Shown in pieces: positions 16,155 through 25,089 of a stretch of 64,000 nt of DNA. How positions within the stretch are numbered: the first letter of the stretch is position 1; each line of letters opens with the position of its first letter. The position numbers were made by a program, and so were the translations under genes. The notes beneath the pieces were generated by a model. The model saw nothing but the letters and a program-made list of their open reading frames with translations, had not been told where the DNA came from and made no database searches. This stretch comes from an uncultured Clostridia bacterium (lineage in GTDB: Bacteria > Bacillota > Clostridia > Oscillospirales > Acutalibacteraceae), in NCBI GenBank assembly GCA_946493765.1, contig CAMMAZ010000002.1, forward strand, positions 1 to 64,000, written 5' to 3'.

Positions 16155-17123
16155 TTGGCGGAAAAAATAATCGATATCAGCGCACTCAAACAGGCGAGTC
16201 TGCTGTTTGGAAATTATGATGAACACATCAAACTGCTGGAAAAATTGTTTTCGGTGTCGATCGTTTACCGGGATTCCAAACTGAAAATCACCGGCGACGG
16301 TCCCGCGGTGTCGATGGCGGCGCGAACGATCGACCGCATGATTTATCTTTTGCATAAAGGGGAGCCTTTGACGGAACAGGGCATTTTATATATCGCCTCG
16401 CTGGTCCAAGAGGACGAGGACGATTTCGTGCAGGAGATCACCGACAGCGAATGCATCTGTGTGACCGTCAGCGGCAAGCCGGTCAAACCCAAAACCATGG
16501 GGCAAAAGCAATATGTCAAGGCGATGCAGGAAAACACGGTGGTGATCGGCGTCGGCCCTGCGGGAACGGGAAAAACCTATTTGGCGGTCGCCCACGCGGT
16601 CAAGGCGTTCAAAGAAAAAAAGATCAACCGCATTATCCTGACGCGGCCTGCAGTGGAAGCGGGCGAAAAGCTGGGCTTTTTGCCCGGCGATCTGCAGCAG
16701 AAGGTCGACCCGTATCTGCGGCCGCTGTATGACGCGCTGTTTGACATGTTCGGTGCGGAAACCTTTGCACGGCTGCAGGAAAAGGGCAGCATTGAAGTCG
16801 CGCCGCTGGCATATATGCGCGGGCGGACGCTCGATGACAGCTTTATCATTCTCGATGAAGCGCAAAATACCACAAAAGAACAGATGAAAATGTTTTTAAC
16901 CCGGCTCGGGTTCAATTCAAAAATGGTGGTGACCGGCGATCTCACACAGATCGATCTGTCGCACGGGCAGGTCAGCGGCCTGACCGATGCGATCCGGGTG
17001 CTGCGGGGTTTGGAGGATATCAAAACCGTTCGATTAACGGAAAAGGACGTTGTCCGCCATAAGCTGGTGCAGTCGATTGTCAAGGCTTATGAAAAGGCGG
17101 ATCAAAACAGGAGGCGCAAATAA
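16155..17123 (+). CDS. phoH: PhoH-like P-loop ATPase
   Basis: 322 aa. An N-terminal KH-like region (residues 1-110) is followed by an ATPase core: Walker A GPAGTGKTYLA, Walker B FIILDEAQNT, sensor VTGDLTQIDL. The PhoH family is linked to RNA metabolism and usually sits beside ybeY, as here. The track start (GTG 16086) falls inside the promoter. TTG 16155 has AAAGGA 12 bases upstream and gives the family-typical start (MAEKIIDISA...LFGNYDEHIKLLE). The start is an inference. Confidence 0.88.
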   Translation: MAEKIIDISALKQASLLFGNYDEHIKLLEKLFSVSIVYRDSKLKITGDGPAVSMAARTIDRMIYLLHKGEPLTEQGILYIASLVQEDEDDFVQEITDSECICVTVSGKPVKPKTMGQKQYVKAMQENTVVIGVGPAGTGKTYLAVAHAVKAFKEKKINRIILTRPAVEAGEKLGFLPGDLQQKVDPYLRPLYDALFDMFGAETFARLQEKGSIEVAPLAYMRGRTLDDSFIILDEAQNTTKEQMKMFLTRLGFNSKMVVTGDLTQIDLSHGQVSGLTDAIRVLRGLEDIKTVRLTEKDVVRHKLVQSIVKAYEKADQNRRRK

Positions 17124-17615
17124 ATGGATAAAATCAAGGTGACGATCGAAAACAGACAAAAGCAGGTGAAAATTCCGACCGGCATTCGTCTGCTGCTTCG
17201 CCGCTGCTGTACGGCGGTGTTGAAAATGGAGCATTTTGAGGGGTCTGCCGAGGTGAACATTTATTTTGTCGACGACAAGGAGATCGCGGCGATGAACGCG
17301 CAGTTTCGGCAGATCACTGCGCCGACCGACGTGCTGTCCTTCCCGATGGGGGAAAACGGGGAATACAGCGTCAACCCTGAAAACGGCGCGAAGATGCTCG
17401 GCGATATTGTGATTTCGGTGGAATGCGCCGTGCGGCAGGCACGGGACTTCAATCATTCGCTGCAGCGGGAAATGGGCTATTTGACCACCCATTCCATGCT
17501 GCATCTGTTGGGGTATGACCATGTCGACGGCGGCCTGCAGGCTGCGATCATGCGCGAAAAAGAAGAAGAAGTCATGAACATGGTCGGACAGGCCAGAGAT
17601 ATTGTAACAAAATAA
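17124..17615 (+). CDS. ybeY: Endoribonuclease YbeY (rRNA maturation)
   Basis: 163 aa. The zinc-binding HSMLHLLGYDH motif is complete, and TDVLSFPM is the conserved substrate-side motif. YbeY processes the 16S rRNA 3' end and takes part in ribosome quality control. The ATG directly abuts the phoH stop (TAAATG), so the two are coupled; era follows 14 bases later. Confidence 0.96.
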   Translation: MDKIKVTIENRQKQVKIPTGIRLLLRRCCTAVLKMEHFEGSAEVNIYFVDDKEIAAMNAQFRQITAPTDVLSFPMGENGEYSVNPENGAKMLGDIVISVECAVRQARDFNHSLQREMGYLTTHSMLHLLGYDHVDGGLQAAIMREKEEEVMNMVGQARDIVTK

Positions 17616-17629
17616 AAAGGAAGCATCAC

Positions 17630-18529
17630 ATGGAAAAACAAAACACAACCTGCGCTTTTATTGCGCTTGTCGGCCGTCCGAACGTTGGAAAATCTTCGAT
17701 TTTGAACCGGCTGATCGGCCAGAAGATCGCCATTGTTTCGGACAAGCCGCAGACCACCCGGACAAAGATCACCGGCATTCTCACCAAAGGGGAAATGCAG
17801 CTGGTGTTTATCGACACACCCGGTCTGCACAAACCGCGCAACGCGCTGGGTGAACATATGGTCAAGGCTGTCGGCGACGGTATGGCGGACGTGGACTGCT
17901 GCGTTTTGGTCGTCGAAGCGCATACCCCTGTTGCAGCTGCGGAGCTGGAACTGATCGAGCGATTTAAAAAGCGAAAATTAAAGGCCGTTTTGGCGATCAA
18001 CAAGATCGACCTGTTAAAGGATAAAAGCGCGCTGCTTGCCCGCATCGCGGACTACACGGCGCTGTTCGACTTTGAAGCGGTGGTGCCGCTTTGCGCTAAA
18101 ACCGGCGACGGTGTGGAAACGCTGTTTGACGAGCTTAAAAAATTTGCCGTTCCTTCGGTGCATTATTTTGACGACGGGTCGTTGACCGACCAGCCCGAAC
18201 GGGTGCTGGCGGCAGAGATCATCCGGGAAAAGCTGCTGCGGCTTTTGGACAAGGAAATCCCGCACGGGCTTGCGGTGTCGATCGAACGGTTCAAGGAACG
18301 GGAAAACGCGGATATTCTGGATATTGAAGCGGTGATCTACTGCGAACGCCAGAGCCATAAAGGCATTGTGATCGGTAAAAACGGCGCGATGCTCAAAAAA
18401 GCGGGTCAGCTTGCAAGAGCCGATCTGGAAGCGTTTTTTGAAATCAAAATCAATTTAAAACTCTGGGTCAAGGTCAAGGAAAACTGGCGGGTGCGGCAGG
18501 GCAGCATCCACGATTTCGGTTTGGATTAA
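17630..18529 (+). CDS. era: GTPase Era
   Basis: 299 aa. G domain motifs: GRPNVGKSS (G1), DTPG (G3), NKID (G4). A C-terminal KH domain holds GIVIGKNGAMLKK. Era binds the 16S rRNA 3' end during 30S assembly, which fits its position behind ybeY. AAAGGA precedes the ATG. Length is normal. Confidence 0.97.
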   Translation: MEKQNTTCAFIALVGRPNVGKSSILNRLIGQKIAIVSDKPQTTRTKITGILTKGEMQLVFIDTPGLHKPRNALGEHMVKAVGDGMADVDCCVLVVEAHTPVAAAELELIERFKKRKLKAVLAINKIDLLKDKSALLARIADYTALFDFEAVVPLCAKTGDGVETLFDELKKFAVPSVHYFDDGSLTDQPERVLAAEIIREKLLRLLDKEIPHGLAVSIERFKERENADILDIEAVIYCERQSHKGIVIGKNGAMLKKAGQLARADLEAFFEIKINLKLWVKVKENWRVRQGSIHDFGLD

Positions 18530-18557
18530 ATTAACAGACCTTGTGCCCGCAAGGGTT

Positions 18558-18586
18558 TTCACCAAAAAACAAAAATTCCCTATAAT
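18558..18586 (+). promoter_or_regulatory. Possible promoter of yqzL-recO
   Basis: TTCACC (18558-18563), 17 bases, TATAAT (18581-18586). The -35 matches 4 of 6 positions. A short inverted repeat AACGT/ACGTT lies about 20 bases downstream. Confidence 0.55.
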
Positions 18587-18643
18587 ATTGTAAAGACTTT
18601 TGACAACAACGTTAGTAGTACGTTTTGAAAAGAGGTTTTTACA

Positions 18644-18826
18644 ATGCAAAGCGAAAATTTATGGGAACGGTTTGCAAAAACCGGGAAAATTGAAGATTAT
18701 ATGCAGTTTAAAAACAGTTTGAGGGAGGCGCAGGCCGTTGTCACTGATCACGACCAAGGGACTGATCATCAAGGAGGACAAAGTGGGGGAGAACGACCGC
18801 CTCATCACAATTCTCACATCGGATAA
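18644..18826 (+). CDS. yqzL: YqzL-like small protein overlapping recO
   Basis: 60 aa. The first 30 residues (LWERFAKTGKIEDYMQFKNS) match the YqzL pattern known between era and recO in Firmicutes. AGAGG lies about 10 bases before the ATG. The rest of the frame runs 89 bases into recO and gives a His/Gly-rich tail that reads like a by-product of the overlap. Function unknown. Confidence 0.75.
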   Translation: MQSENLWERFAKTGKIEDYMQFKNSLREAQAVVTDHDQGTDHQGGQSGGERPPHHNSHIG

Positions 18827-19481
18827 CGGGATCATCCGGGCGTTTGCCCCGAATGCGTTGAAGCTGCGATCGCAGAATATCAGTGCGACGCAGCTGTTGT
18901 CTTATTCCCGGCTTGTGATCTACAAGGGCAGGGATACATATAAAGTCAACGAGGCGCAGAGCATTGAGATTTTTTTTGATCTGCGCTACCAGATCGAGGC
19001 GTTGGCGCTCGCGGGGTATTTTTGCGAGCTGCTGTATGATCTGGCGCCCAAAGAGGACGACGGCGACGCGTTTTTGCGGTTGGCGCTCAATTGCCTTTCT
19101 TTTCTTTGCAGCGGCAAAGTCAAACGGGAACTGTTAAAAAGCATTTTTGAACTGAAAATCTGTCAGTATGCCGGGTATATGCCGGATCTGTCCTGCTGCT
19201 GCGCCTGCAAACAGGATGACATCAAAAACGTCTGGTTCGACCCGTATGCCGGGGTGGTCTATTGCGAAAACTGCAAGCCGAGCCCCAGGGCGTTTCGCAT
19301 TTCCAACAGCGTGTTTGCGGCGATGCGGCATATTCTCTACACGCAAGGGGCAAAGCTGTTCGCTTTCGATTTGAAAAACGGCGCGGAAAACGAGCTTTCC
19401 AAGGTCAGCGAAACGTTCGTGCGCATCCAGACGGACAGGGAATTCAAAACCCTTGTGTATTACAATTCGATCAATCATTAA
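18738..19481 (+). CDS. recO: DNA repair protein RecO
   Basis: 247 aa. An N-terminal OB fold (LITTKGLIIKEDKVGENDRLITILT) and a C-terminal helical part with a zinc site (CCCACKQ ... VYCENC). RecO loads RecA with RecF/RecR. It starts at TTG 18738, with GGGAGG 9 bases upstream inside yqzL. mutS2 follows 12 bases later. Confidence 0.95.
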   Translation: MSLITTKGLIIKEDKVGENDRLITILTSDNGIIRAFAPNALKLRSQNISATQLLSYSRLVIYKGRDTYKVNEAQSIEIFFDLRYQIEALALAGYFCELLYDLAPKEDDGDAFLRLALNCLSFLCSGKVKRELLKSIFELKICQYAGYMPDLSCCCACKQDDIKNVWFDPYAGVVYCENCKPSPRAFRISNSVFAAMRHILYTQGAKLFAFDLKNGAENELSKVSETFVRIQTDREFKTLVYYNSINH

Positions 19482-19493
19482 AGGAAAACAAAA

Positions 19494-21854
19494 ATGGAAA
19501 ATAAAAATTGGAACACGCTGGAGCTGCCCAAAATTCTGTCGCGATTGCAGAATTTGTGTCAGAGCGACGGCGGGAAAATACGCGCCGGGGAATTGCAGCC
19601 GCAAACGAGCCTTTCCGGCGCTGCGGCGCTGATCAAGCAAACGGAGGACGCCTACACACTGATTGCACGGTTTGGTTCTCCGTCTTTTTCGGCTGCGAAA
19701 AATATGGACAATGCGTTAGCGCGCGCGGCTGCCGGCGGTCTGTTGTCGATGAAAGAGCTTTTGGACATTGCAGGGGTGCTGCGCTGTGTAAGGCAGCTTT
19801 TGGACTGGCGGAGCAAAAGCGCGGGGATTGAAACGAGTCTTGACGAATTGTTCCATGGCGTCACAGCCAATAAATATTTGGAAGAAAAAATCACATCCTG
19901 CATTTTAAACGAAGAGGAAATGAGCGATAACGCGTCGCCTGAGCTGTTCAACATCCGGCGGCGGCTCACTGCCGCGTCCAACAAAATCCGGGACAGGCTG
20001 GAAGCGATCGTGCGTTCCGGTTCCAAAGCGTTGCAGGATAACATTATCACCCAGCGCAACGGGCGGTTTGTGGTGCCGGTCAAGGCAGATAGCCGCGGCG
20101 AGATCCCGGGACTTGTGCACGATACCTCCGCATCCGGCGCGACGGTGTTTGTCGAGCCGATGGCGGTGGTGGAAGCCAACAATGAAATGAAGCTTTTGCA
20201 ATCCAAAGAAGCGGATGAAATCGAACGGATTTTGTTTTCGCTGTCGGCTGAGGCGGCGGATTTTGCCGAAAGCATCAAATATTCGGTTTCGGTGCTGACA
20301 AACCTCGATTTGATTTTTGCCAAAGCCAAACTGGGATTCGATATGAAAGCATCGGTGCCGGTGTTAAACGACAAAGGCATCATTGACATTAAAAAAGCGC
20401 GGCATCCGCTGCTGGATCCGAAAACGGTGGTGCCGGTGGATATCCTGCTTGGCGAAAATTATCGCACGCTGGTGATCACGGGTCCCAACACCGGCGGTAA
20501 GACGGTGATGTTAAAAGCGATCGGACTTTTGAGCTTGATGGCGATGTGCGGTCTGCTCATTCCCGCAGGGGACAACAGCCGGCTTTCGGTGTTCGATCAA
20601 GTGCTCGCGGACATCGGCGATGAACAGAGCATCGAGCAGTCGCTTTCCACCTTTTCTTCGCATATCAAAAACATCAAGGGGATTTTGGAAACGGCAGATG
20701 AAGATTCGCTGGTGCTGCTGGACGAATTGTGTTCCGGCACCGATCCGGTGGAGGGCGCGGCGCTGGCAACGGCGATTTTGGAGGATTTGAAGGCCAAAAA
20801 CTGCGTTGTTGCAGCGACCACCCACTATTCGGAACTCAAAGCCTATGCGCTGGATACCGAAAATGTTGAAAACGCAAGCTGTGAATTCGATGTGCAAACG
20901 CTGATGCCGACCTATAAGCTGCTGATCGGCACGCCGGGCAAATCCAACGCCTTTGCGATCGCCGGGAAGCTCGGTATCGACGCGAAACTGATCCACCATG
21001 CGCAGACTTTAGTGTCTGCGGAAAGCAGCAAGTTTGAAAAGGTGGTCGACGCGCTGGAAAAATCGAGGTTGCAGCTCGAACGCCAGAAAAGCGTTGCTTT
21101 AAAGGAACGGCTGGAAGCCGAAAAGCTTTCCAAACTCGCACAGGAAAAAGCGGAAAAATTACAGCAGGAATATGACCGTGAGATCGAAAATGCCAAAGCG
21201 GCGGCGCGGGTGATCACCGACAACGCGCGGGTGGAGGTCAACCGGCTGCTGGACGAAATGGAAAAAATCAAAAAGCAGAACAAACAGGATCTGTCCGGCG
21301 CGCGTGCGGCGGCCAGATCCGGCTTTAAAAAGCTGGACAGCATTGCATCGTCCGGCGAAAAATATAGCGATGATTACAAGCTGCCACGCGATTTGCAGGT
21401 GGGAGATACTGTGATTTTAAAAGATACCGGTCAAAAGGCGACGGTTATCAAACCCAAGGACAACAAAGGCAATGTGACGGTGTCTGCCGGGATCATGAAA
21501 ATCAAGGTGTCGGAAAAGGAACTCAAACTCGTTGAGGATAACGGCATCCGGCTGCCGAAATCACTGCAAAAGAATTATACCTCCAAAATCGACGCCGCGG
21601 CAAGCAGGCAGGCAGGCATGGAAATCGATGTCCGCGGTATGGCAGTGGATGAAGCGGAGCTGGAACTCGACCGGTATATCGACAACGCGCTGCTCAACGG
21701 GCTGACACAGATCACCATTATCCACGGCAAAGGAACGGGCGCGCTGCGCGCGGGTATCCATAAATACCTGCGGGCGCATAAAAACATCCGCACATTCCGG
21801 CTGGGAACCTTCGGCGAAGGGGAAAGCGGCGTGACCATTGCGGAGCTGAAATAA
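19494..21854 (+). CDS. mutS2: MutS2 (Smr-domain MutS family ATPase)
   Basis: 786 aa. MutS core and lever (1-310), ATPase with Walker A GPNTGGKT and LLDELCSGTDPVEGAAL, a long coiled coil (about 515-620), then a KOW-like segment and a C-terminal Smr nuclease domain (IDVRGMAVDEAE ... IIHGKGTGALR). No mismatch-recognition domain I, as expected for MutS2. It suppresses recombination and, in Bacillus, splits stalled ribosomes. Same operon as recO. Confidence 0.97.
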   Translation: MENKNWNTLELPKILSRLQNLCQSDGGKIRAGELQPQTSLSGAAALIKQTEDAYTLIARFGSPSFSAAKNMDNALARAAAGGLLSMKELLDIAGVLRCVRQLLDWRSKSAGIETSLDELFHGVTANKYLEEKITSCILNEEEMSDNASPELFNIRRRLTAASNKIRDRLEAIVRSGSKALQDNIITQRNGRFVVPVKADSRGEIPGLVHDTSASGATVFVEPMAVVEANNEMKLLQSKEADEIERILFSLSAEAADFAESIKYSVSVLTNLDLIFAKAKLGFDMKASVPVLNDKGIIDIKKARHPLLDPKTVVPVDILLGENYRTLVITGPNTGGKTVMLKAIGLLSLMAMCGLLIPAGDNSRLSVFDQVLADIGDEQSIEQSLSTFSSHIKNIKGILETADEDSLVLLDELCSGTDPVEGAALATAILEDLKAKNCVVAATTHYSELKAYALDTENVENASCEFDVQTLMPTYKLLIGTPGKSNAFAIAGKLGIDAKLIHHAQTLVSAESSKFEKVVDALEKSRLQLERQKSVALKERLEAEKLSKLAQEKAEKLQQEYDREIENAKAAARVITDNARVEVNRLLDEMEKIKKQNKQDLSGARAAARSGFKKLDSIASSGEKYSDDYKLPRDLQVGDTVILKDTGQKATVIKPKDNKGNVTVSAGIMKIKVSEKELKLVEDNGIRLPKSLQKNYTSKIDAAASRQAGMEIDVRGMAVDEAELELDRYIDNALLNGLTQITIIHGKGTGALRAGIHKYLRAHKNIRTFRLGTFGEGESGVTIAELK

Positions 21855-21878
21855 AAAACAGAAAGGAAGAAAATCGAT

Positions 21879-23087
21879 ATGGCGGCAATCGGCAGATTTT
21901 TCGGTGCGATCGGCAGAGGCTGGCAAGGGCTTCTTCGCAATATTGCAGACTATATCCGCGAAACGGACAAGCTGCTGCTTATTCTTTGCACCATCGCCTC
22001 GCTTTACGGCTGCGCTTTGATCTATTCTGCGACGCCCGGCTCCAACCGTGAGTTTTTCGTGCAATTGGCATCGCTAGGGCTTGGATTATGCGTGGCGGTC
22101 TTTGTTTCGCTGTTTGACTATAAAACGCTGATGCGGTTTTGGTATGTTTATATCGGGGTGGGGCTGGTCCTGCTGGGGCTGACATTTGTGTTCGGCTATG
22201 CGCCGCAGGGCAGCGATAACAAAGCCTGGCTGGAACTGCCGATGGGCATGTCGCTGCAGGTTTCGGAGCTGATTAAAATTTTCGGCATTTTAACCTTTGC
22301 AAAGCATGTGTCCGCGCTGCCCAAAGAGAAAATCAACCGTCCGGTCCATGTGCTGCTGCTCGCCATGCACGGCGTGACGCCTGCGGGCCTGATTATGGTC
22401 TTGCAGGGAGACATCGGCACGGTCGCGGTCATGCTTGTGATTTTTGTGTGTATGATGGTAACGGCAGGCGTCCGGGTGCGGTACTTCCTGATCGGCGGCG
22501 TGATTGCGCTGCTTGCCGGCGCGGCGGTCTGGCTGTTATGGTATGCCGGTGCGATTTCCATCCCGGAATATATTATTAAGCGGTTCACGATTTTGGCCGA
22601 CCTGGAATCCGATGCGCGGGGATTGGGCTACCAGCAATTGCAGGGCCTTAAAGCGCTGGGTGCGGGCGGTCTGTTCGGCTCCGGGTATTTGCAGGGGGCG
22701 ATGACACAATCGTCGGCAGTGCCAAAGGCTTATAACGACTTTATTTTCACCGTTGCCGGTGAAGAACTCGGTCTTGTCGGCGCATTGGCGGTGGTTTTGA
22801 TTTTATTGCTGATTATCGTGCGCATCGCCGTTGTCGGTTCCGCGTCGCGTGATATTGGCGGCAAGATCATCTGCGCAGGCGCGATGGGCATGTTCGCCGC
22901 ACAGACGATCATCAACATCGGCATGTGCCTTGCGGTCATGCCGGTCATCGGCGTTACGCTTCCGTTTTTCTCAGCGGGCGGCAGCTCGCTTGTGTGTCTG
23001 TTCATCAGCATCGGTCTGGTGACCAGTGTGCACACCCACCGCAACGCCAGAGTGATGCCGCTGCGCGATGAAAAGCAGCGGATTTAA
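21879..23087 (+). CDS. SEDS-family peptidoglycan polymerase (FtsW/RodA/SpoVE)
   Basis: 402 aa with about ten membrane helices. Conserved SEDS pieces: QVSELIKI, YNDFIFTVAGEELGL, and a C-terminal GVTLPFFSAGGSS. SEDS proteins polymerise lipid II with a partner class B PBP; none is adjacent, so RodA, FtsW and SpoVE cannot be told apart here. The first 30 residues are a cytoplasmic extension. AAAGGAAG precedes the ATG. Confidence 0.92.
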   Translation: MAAIGRFFGAIGRGWQGLLRNIADYIRETDKLLLILCTIASLYGCALIYSATPGSNREFFVQLASLGLGLCVAVFVSLFDYKTLMRFWYVYIGVGLVLLGLTFVFGYAPQGSDNKAWLELPMGMSLQVSELIKIFGILTFAKHVSALPKEKINRPVHVLLLAMHGVTPAGLIMVLQGDIGTVAVMLVIFVCMMVTAGVRVRYFLIGGVIALLAGAAVWLLWYAGAISIPEYIIKRFTILADLESDARGLGYQQLQGLKALGAGGLFGSGYLQGAMTQSSAVPKAYNDFIFTVAGEELGLVGALAVVLILLLIIVRIAVVGSASRDIGGKIICAGAMGMFAAQTIINIGMCLAVMPVIGVTLPFFSAGGSSLVCLFISIGLVTSVHTHRNARVMPLRDEKQRI

Positions 23088-23105
23088 AAGGAAAGGAGCG
23101 CACAC

Positions 23106-23546
23106 ATGCGGGAGATTGTCTGCAAAAGTGAAGAAGAAACGGTCCAGTTTGCAAAACAGCTTGCAAAGCAGCTGCACGGCGGAGAGCTTATCGCCTTATT
23201 TGGCGGTATGGGCATGGGAAAAACCGCATTTGTGCGGGGATTGTGCGAGGGGCTTTGCTATCCGGGCGAGGTGAGTTCCCCGACTTTTGCCATCGTGCAG
23301 GAATACCGCGGCGGACGGCTGCCGGTTTATCATTTTGATATGTACCGCGTCACCGATTGGGACAGTCTGTATTCCACCGGCTTTTTTGAATATTTGGAGT
23401 CCGGCGGGGTAACGGTCACCGAGTGGAGCGAGAATATTGAGGGCGCATTGCCGGATACATATATAAAAATACAGTTCAGGTTAGGAGAGAAGGACAGTGA
23501 GCGTGTGCTCACGGTCGAAAACGAAAATGCTGATTTTGGGAATTGA
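23106..23546 (+). CDS. tsaE: tRNA threonylcarbamoyladenosine ATPase TsaE
   Basis: 146 aa. Walker A GGMGMGKTAF and downstream SSPTFAIVQEY and HFDMYR motifs are diagnostic. TsaE works with TsaB and TsaD to make t6A37 in tRNAs reading ANN codons. AAAGGAG precedes the ATG. Its end overlaps tsaB by 50 bases. Confidence 0.95.
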   Translation: MREIVCKSEEETVQFAKQLAKQLHGGELIALFGGMGMGKTAFVRGLCEGLCYPGEVSSPTFAIVQEYRGGRLPVYHFDMYRVTDWDSLYSTGFFEYLESGGVTVTEWSENIEGALPDTYIKIQFRLGEKDSERVLTVENENADFGN

Positions 23547-24228
23547 TTCTTCATCGGTCAGCGGCGCGGCCGCCGTTTTGCGGGACAACACCGTTTTGGC
23601 GGACGGATTTGTCTGCAACGGATTGACCCATTCGCAAACGCTGCTGCCATTGATCCAGCAGACGTTACAGCAGGCGGACGTGCAGCCGGACGCAATCGAT
23701 TTGATCGCGGTGACCAACGGCCCCGGCTCTTTCACCGGTCTTCGCATTGGTATGGCGACGGCAAAGGGGATCGCGGCGGTGTATGACACGCCGTGTGTCG
23801 GCGTATCCGCACTGGAGGCGGCGGCAATGGGCGTCCGGCAAAACGGCGCGGTGATCTGCCCGGTGATGGACGCGCGCTGCAAACAGGTTTATAACGCGCT
23901 GTTTTGCTGCCAGGACGGGAAGCTTTCCCGGTTGTGCGAAGACCGCGCCATCTCGATCGAGGATTTAAAAAAAGAATTGCAAAATTTAAAAAAACCGGTC
24001 GTTTTGGTTGGCGACGGTGCGGTTTTGTGTTATAATGCCTATAAGGATCTAGATTATGTTGCGCTTTGTGCGGAAAAAGACCGTTTGATCCGGGGAGAAA
24101 GCGTTGCGCTTTTGGGATTTGCCAACACGGACGCAGCGGTCCAGCCCGAAGCTTTGCGGCCGGTTTATCTGCGGCTGCCGCAGGCACAGCGCGAACTTTT
24201 AAAAAAGAAAGGACAAAATGAACAATGA
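23497..24228 (+). CDS. tsaB: tRNA threonylcarbamoyladenosine protein TsaB
   Basis: 243 aa, actin-like ASKHA fold (LILGIDSSSVSGAAAV ... NGPGSFTGLRIGMATAKG). It is the inactive partner of TsaD. GTG 23497 has AGGAG 9 bases upstream, while the more family-like ATG 23527 (MLILGIDSS) has none; I keep GTG but the ten extra residues are uncertain. rpiB overlaps by four bases (ATGA). tsaD is not in the window. Confidence 0.92.
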   Translation: MSVCSRSKTKMLILGIDSSSVSGAAAVLRDNTVLADGFVCNGLTHSQTLLPLIQQTLQQADVQPDAIDLIAVTNGPGSFTGLRIGMATAKGIAAVYDTPCVGVSALEAAAMGVRQNGAVICPVMDARCKQVYNALFCCQDGKLSRLCEDRAISIEDLKKELQNLKKPVVLVGDGAVLCYNAYKDLDYVALCAEKDRLIRGESVALLGFANTDAAVQPEALRPVYLRLPQAQRELLKKKGQNEQ

Positions 24229-24668
24229 TAGCGATCGGATGCGACCACGGCGGTTTTGAATTGAAAAACAAGATCATTGCCTATTTCAAAGAAAACAACA
24301 TTCCCTGCAAGGATTTTGGCATTGCGGTGTGTGAATCGGTGGATTATCCCGACATTGCCTATCCGGTGGCAAAAAGCGTGGCGGCGGGAGAATGCGAAAA
24401 AGGGATTCTCATCTGCGGCACCGGAATCGGCATGTCGATGGCTGCCAACAAGGTCAAAGGCATTCGCGCGGCGGTCTGCACCGACCATTTTTCCGCGCGC
24501 TACACCCGGCTGCACAACGATGCAAATATTTTGTGCCTGGGCGGCAGAGTTCTGGGCGATGCATTCGCGCTGGAACTGGTCGACCTGTTTTTGAACACCC
24601 CGTTCGAGGGGGGACGGCACCAGAACCGTGTGGATAAAATCCATGCGATTGAAAAAGCGGATCGATAA
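24225..24668 (+). CDS. rpiB: Ribose-5-phosphate isomerase B
   Basis: 147 aa of the RpiB/LacAB family (IAIGCDHGGFELK, SVDYPDIAYPVA, ICGTGIGMSMAANK, CLGGRVLG). It interconverts ribose- and ribulose-5-phosphate. The start codon overlaps the tsaB stop (ATGA), so it is translationally coupled. Last gene of the block. Confidence 0.95.
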   Translation: MIAIGCDHGGFELKNKIIAYFKENNIPCKDFGIAVCESVDYPDIAYPVAKSVAAGECEKGILICGTGIGMSMAANKVKGIRAAVCTDHFSARYTRLHNDANILCLGGRVLGDAFALELVDLFLNTPFEGGRHQNRVDKIHAIEKADR

Positions 24669-24770
24669 AAAATTTGGAGCGTGTGATGCTGTCCGGCAAA
24701 AGATCTTTCTTGACCTTACACGATCCTGCATGTTAAAGTAAAGGTAACAAATGAATAGGGCGGTGGCAGT

Positions 24771-24956
24771 GTGGCATTTGATAAGATGTCATACGATAAT
24801 GCGTACCGGCGGCAGCACTATGATTTGGTGCAGTTTAGTGTTCCCAAGGGGAAAAAGGCATTGCTCAAGGAGATTGCCGAAAATAAAAATCTGCCTTTAT
24901 CAAAGATGATTGTTGAAGCACTGGAAACGCAGTATGGTATCGACTTATCAAAGTAG
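24771..24956 (+). CDS. Small ribbon-helix-helix-like protein (module copy 1)
   Basis: 61 aa. A predicted strand (LVQFSVPKG) followed by two helices (KALLKEIAENK, LSKMIVEALETQYG) fits an Arc/MetJ-type ribbon-helix-helix fold, usually DNA binding. GTG start at 24771 with a weak GGCGGTGG just upstream. A hairpin follows the stop, and 134 bases on lies a small helical-protein gene; the same gene pair recurs at 40.5-39.8 kb on the other strand. Confidence 0.6.
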   Translation: MAFDKMSYDNAYRRQHYDLVQFSVPKGKKALLKEIAENKNLPLSKMIVEALETQYGIDLSK

Positions 24957-24958
24957 TT

Positions 24959-24980
24959 TAAAGCGGCGGTGTCCGCTTTA
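24959..24980 (+). terminator. Short hairpin behind the RHH-like gene
   Basis: Stem TAAAGCGG / CCGCTTTA with loop CGGTGT. No T-run follows, so it may be a weak terminator or an RNA-stability hairpin. Confidence 0.45.
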
Positions 24981-24990
24981 TCTACAGTCA

Positions 24991-25004
24991 ACTATCATGA
25001 TAGT
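24991..25004. promoter_or_regulatory. Perfect 14-bp palindrome, possible operator
   Basis: ACTATCATGATAGT lies between the RHH-like gene and its downstream partner. A palindrome is also found at the equivalent place in the second module copy (40289-40326). Confidence 0.45.
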
Positions 25005-25089
25005 GTATTACTGCATATTGCCATATTCATTCTGCATGAAGGGAGGGAAAACATACAATGTATTTCAAAAGTGGGAAGGAGGGATTCGC

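Noticed and set aside
18601-18640. TTGACA at about 18600 as a second recO promoter
   Set aside because: No -10 box lies 16-18 bases downstream.
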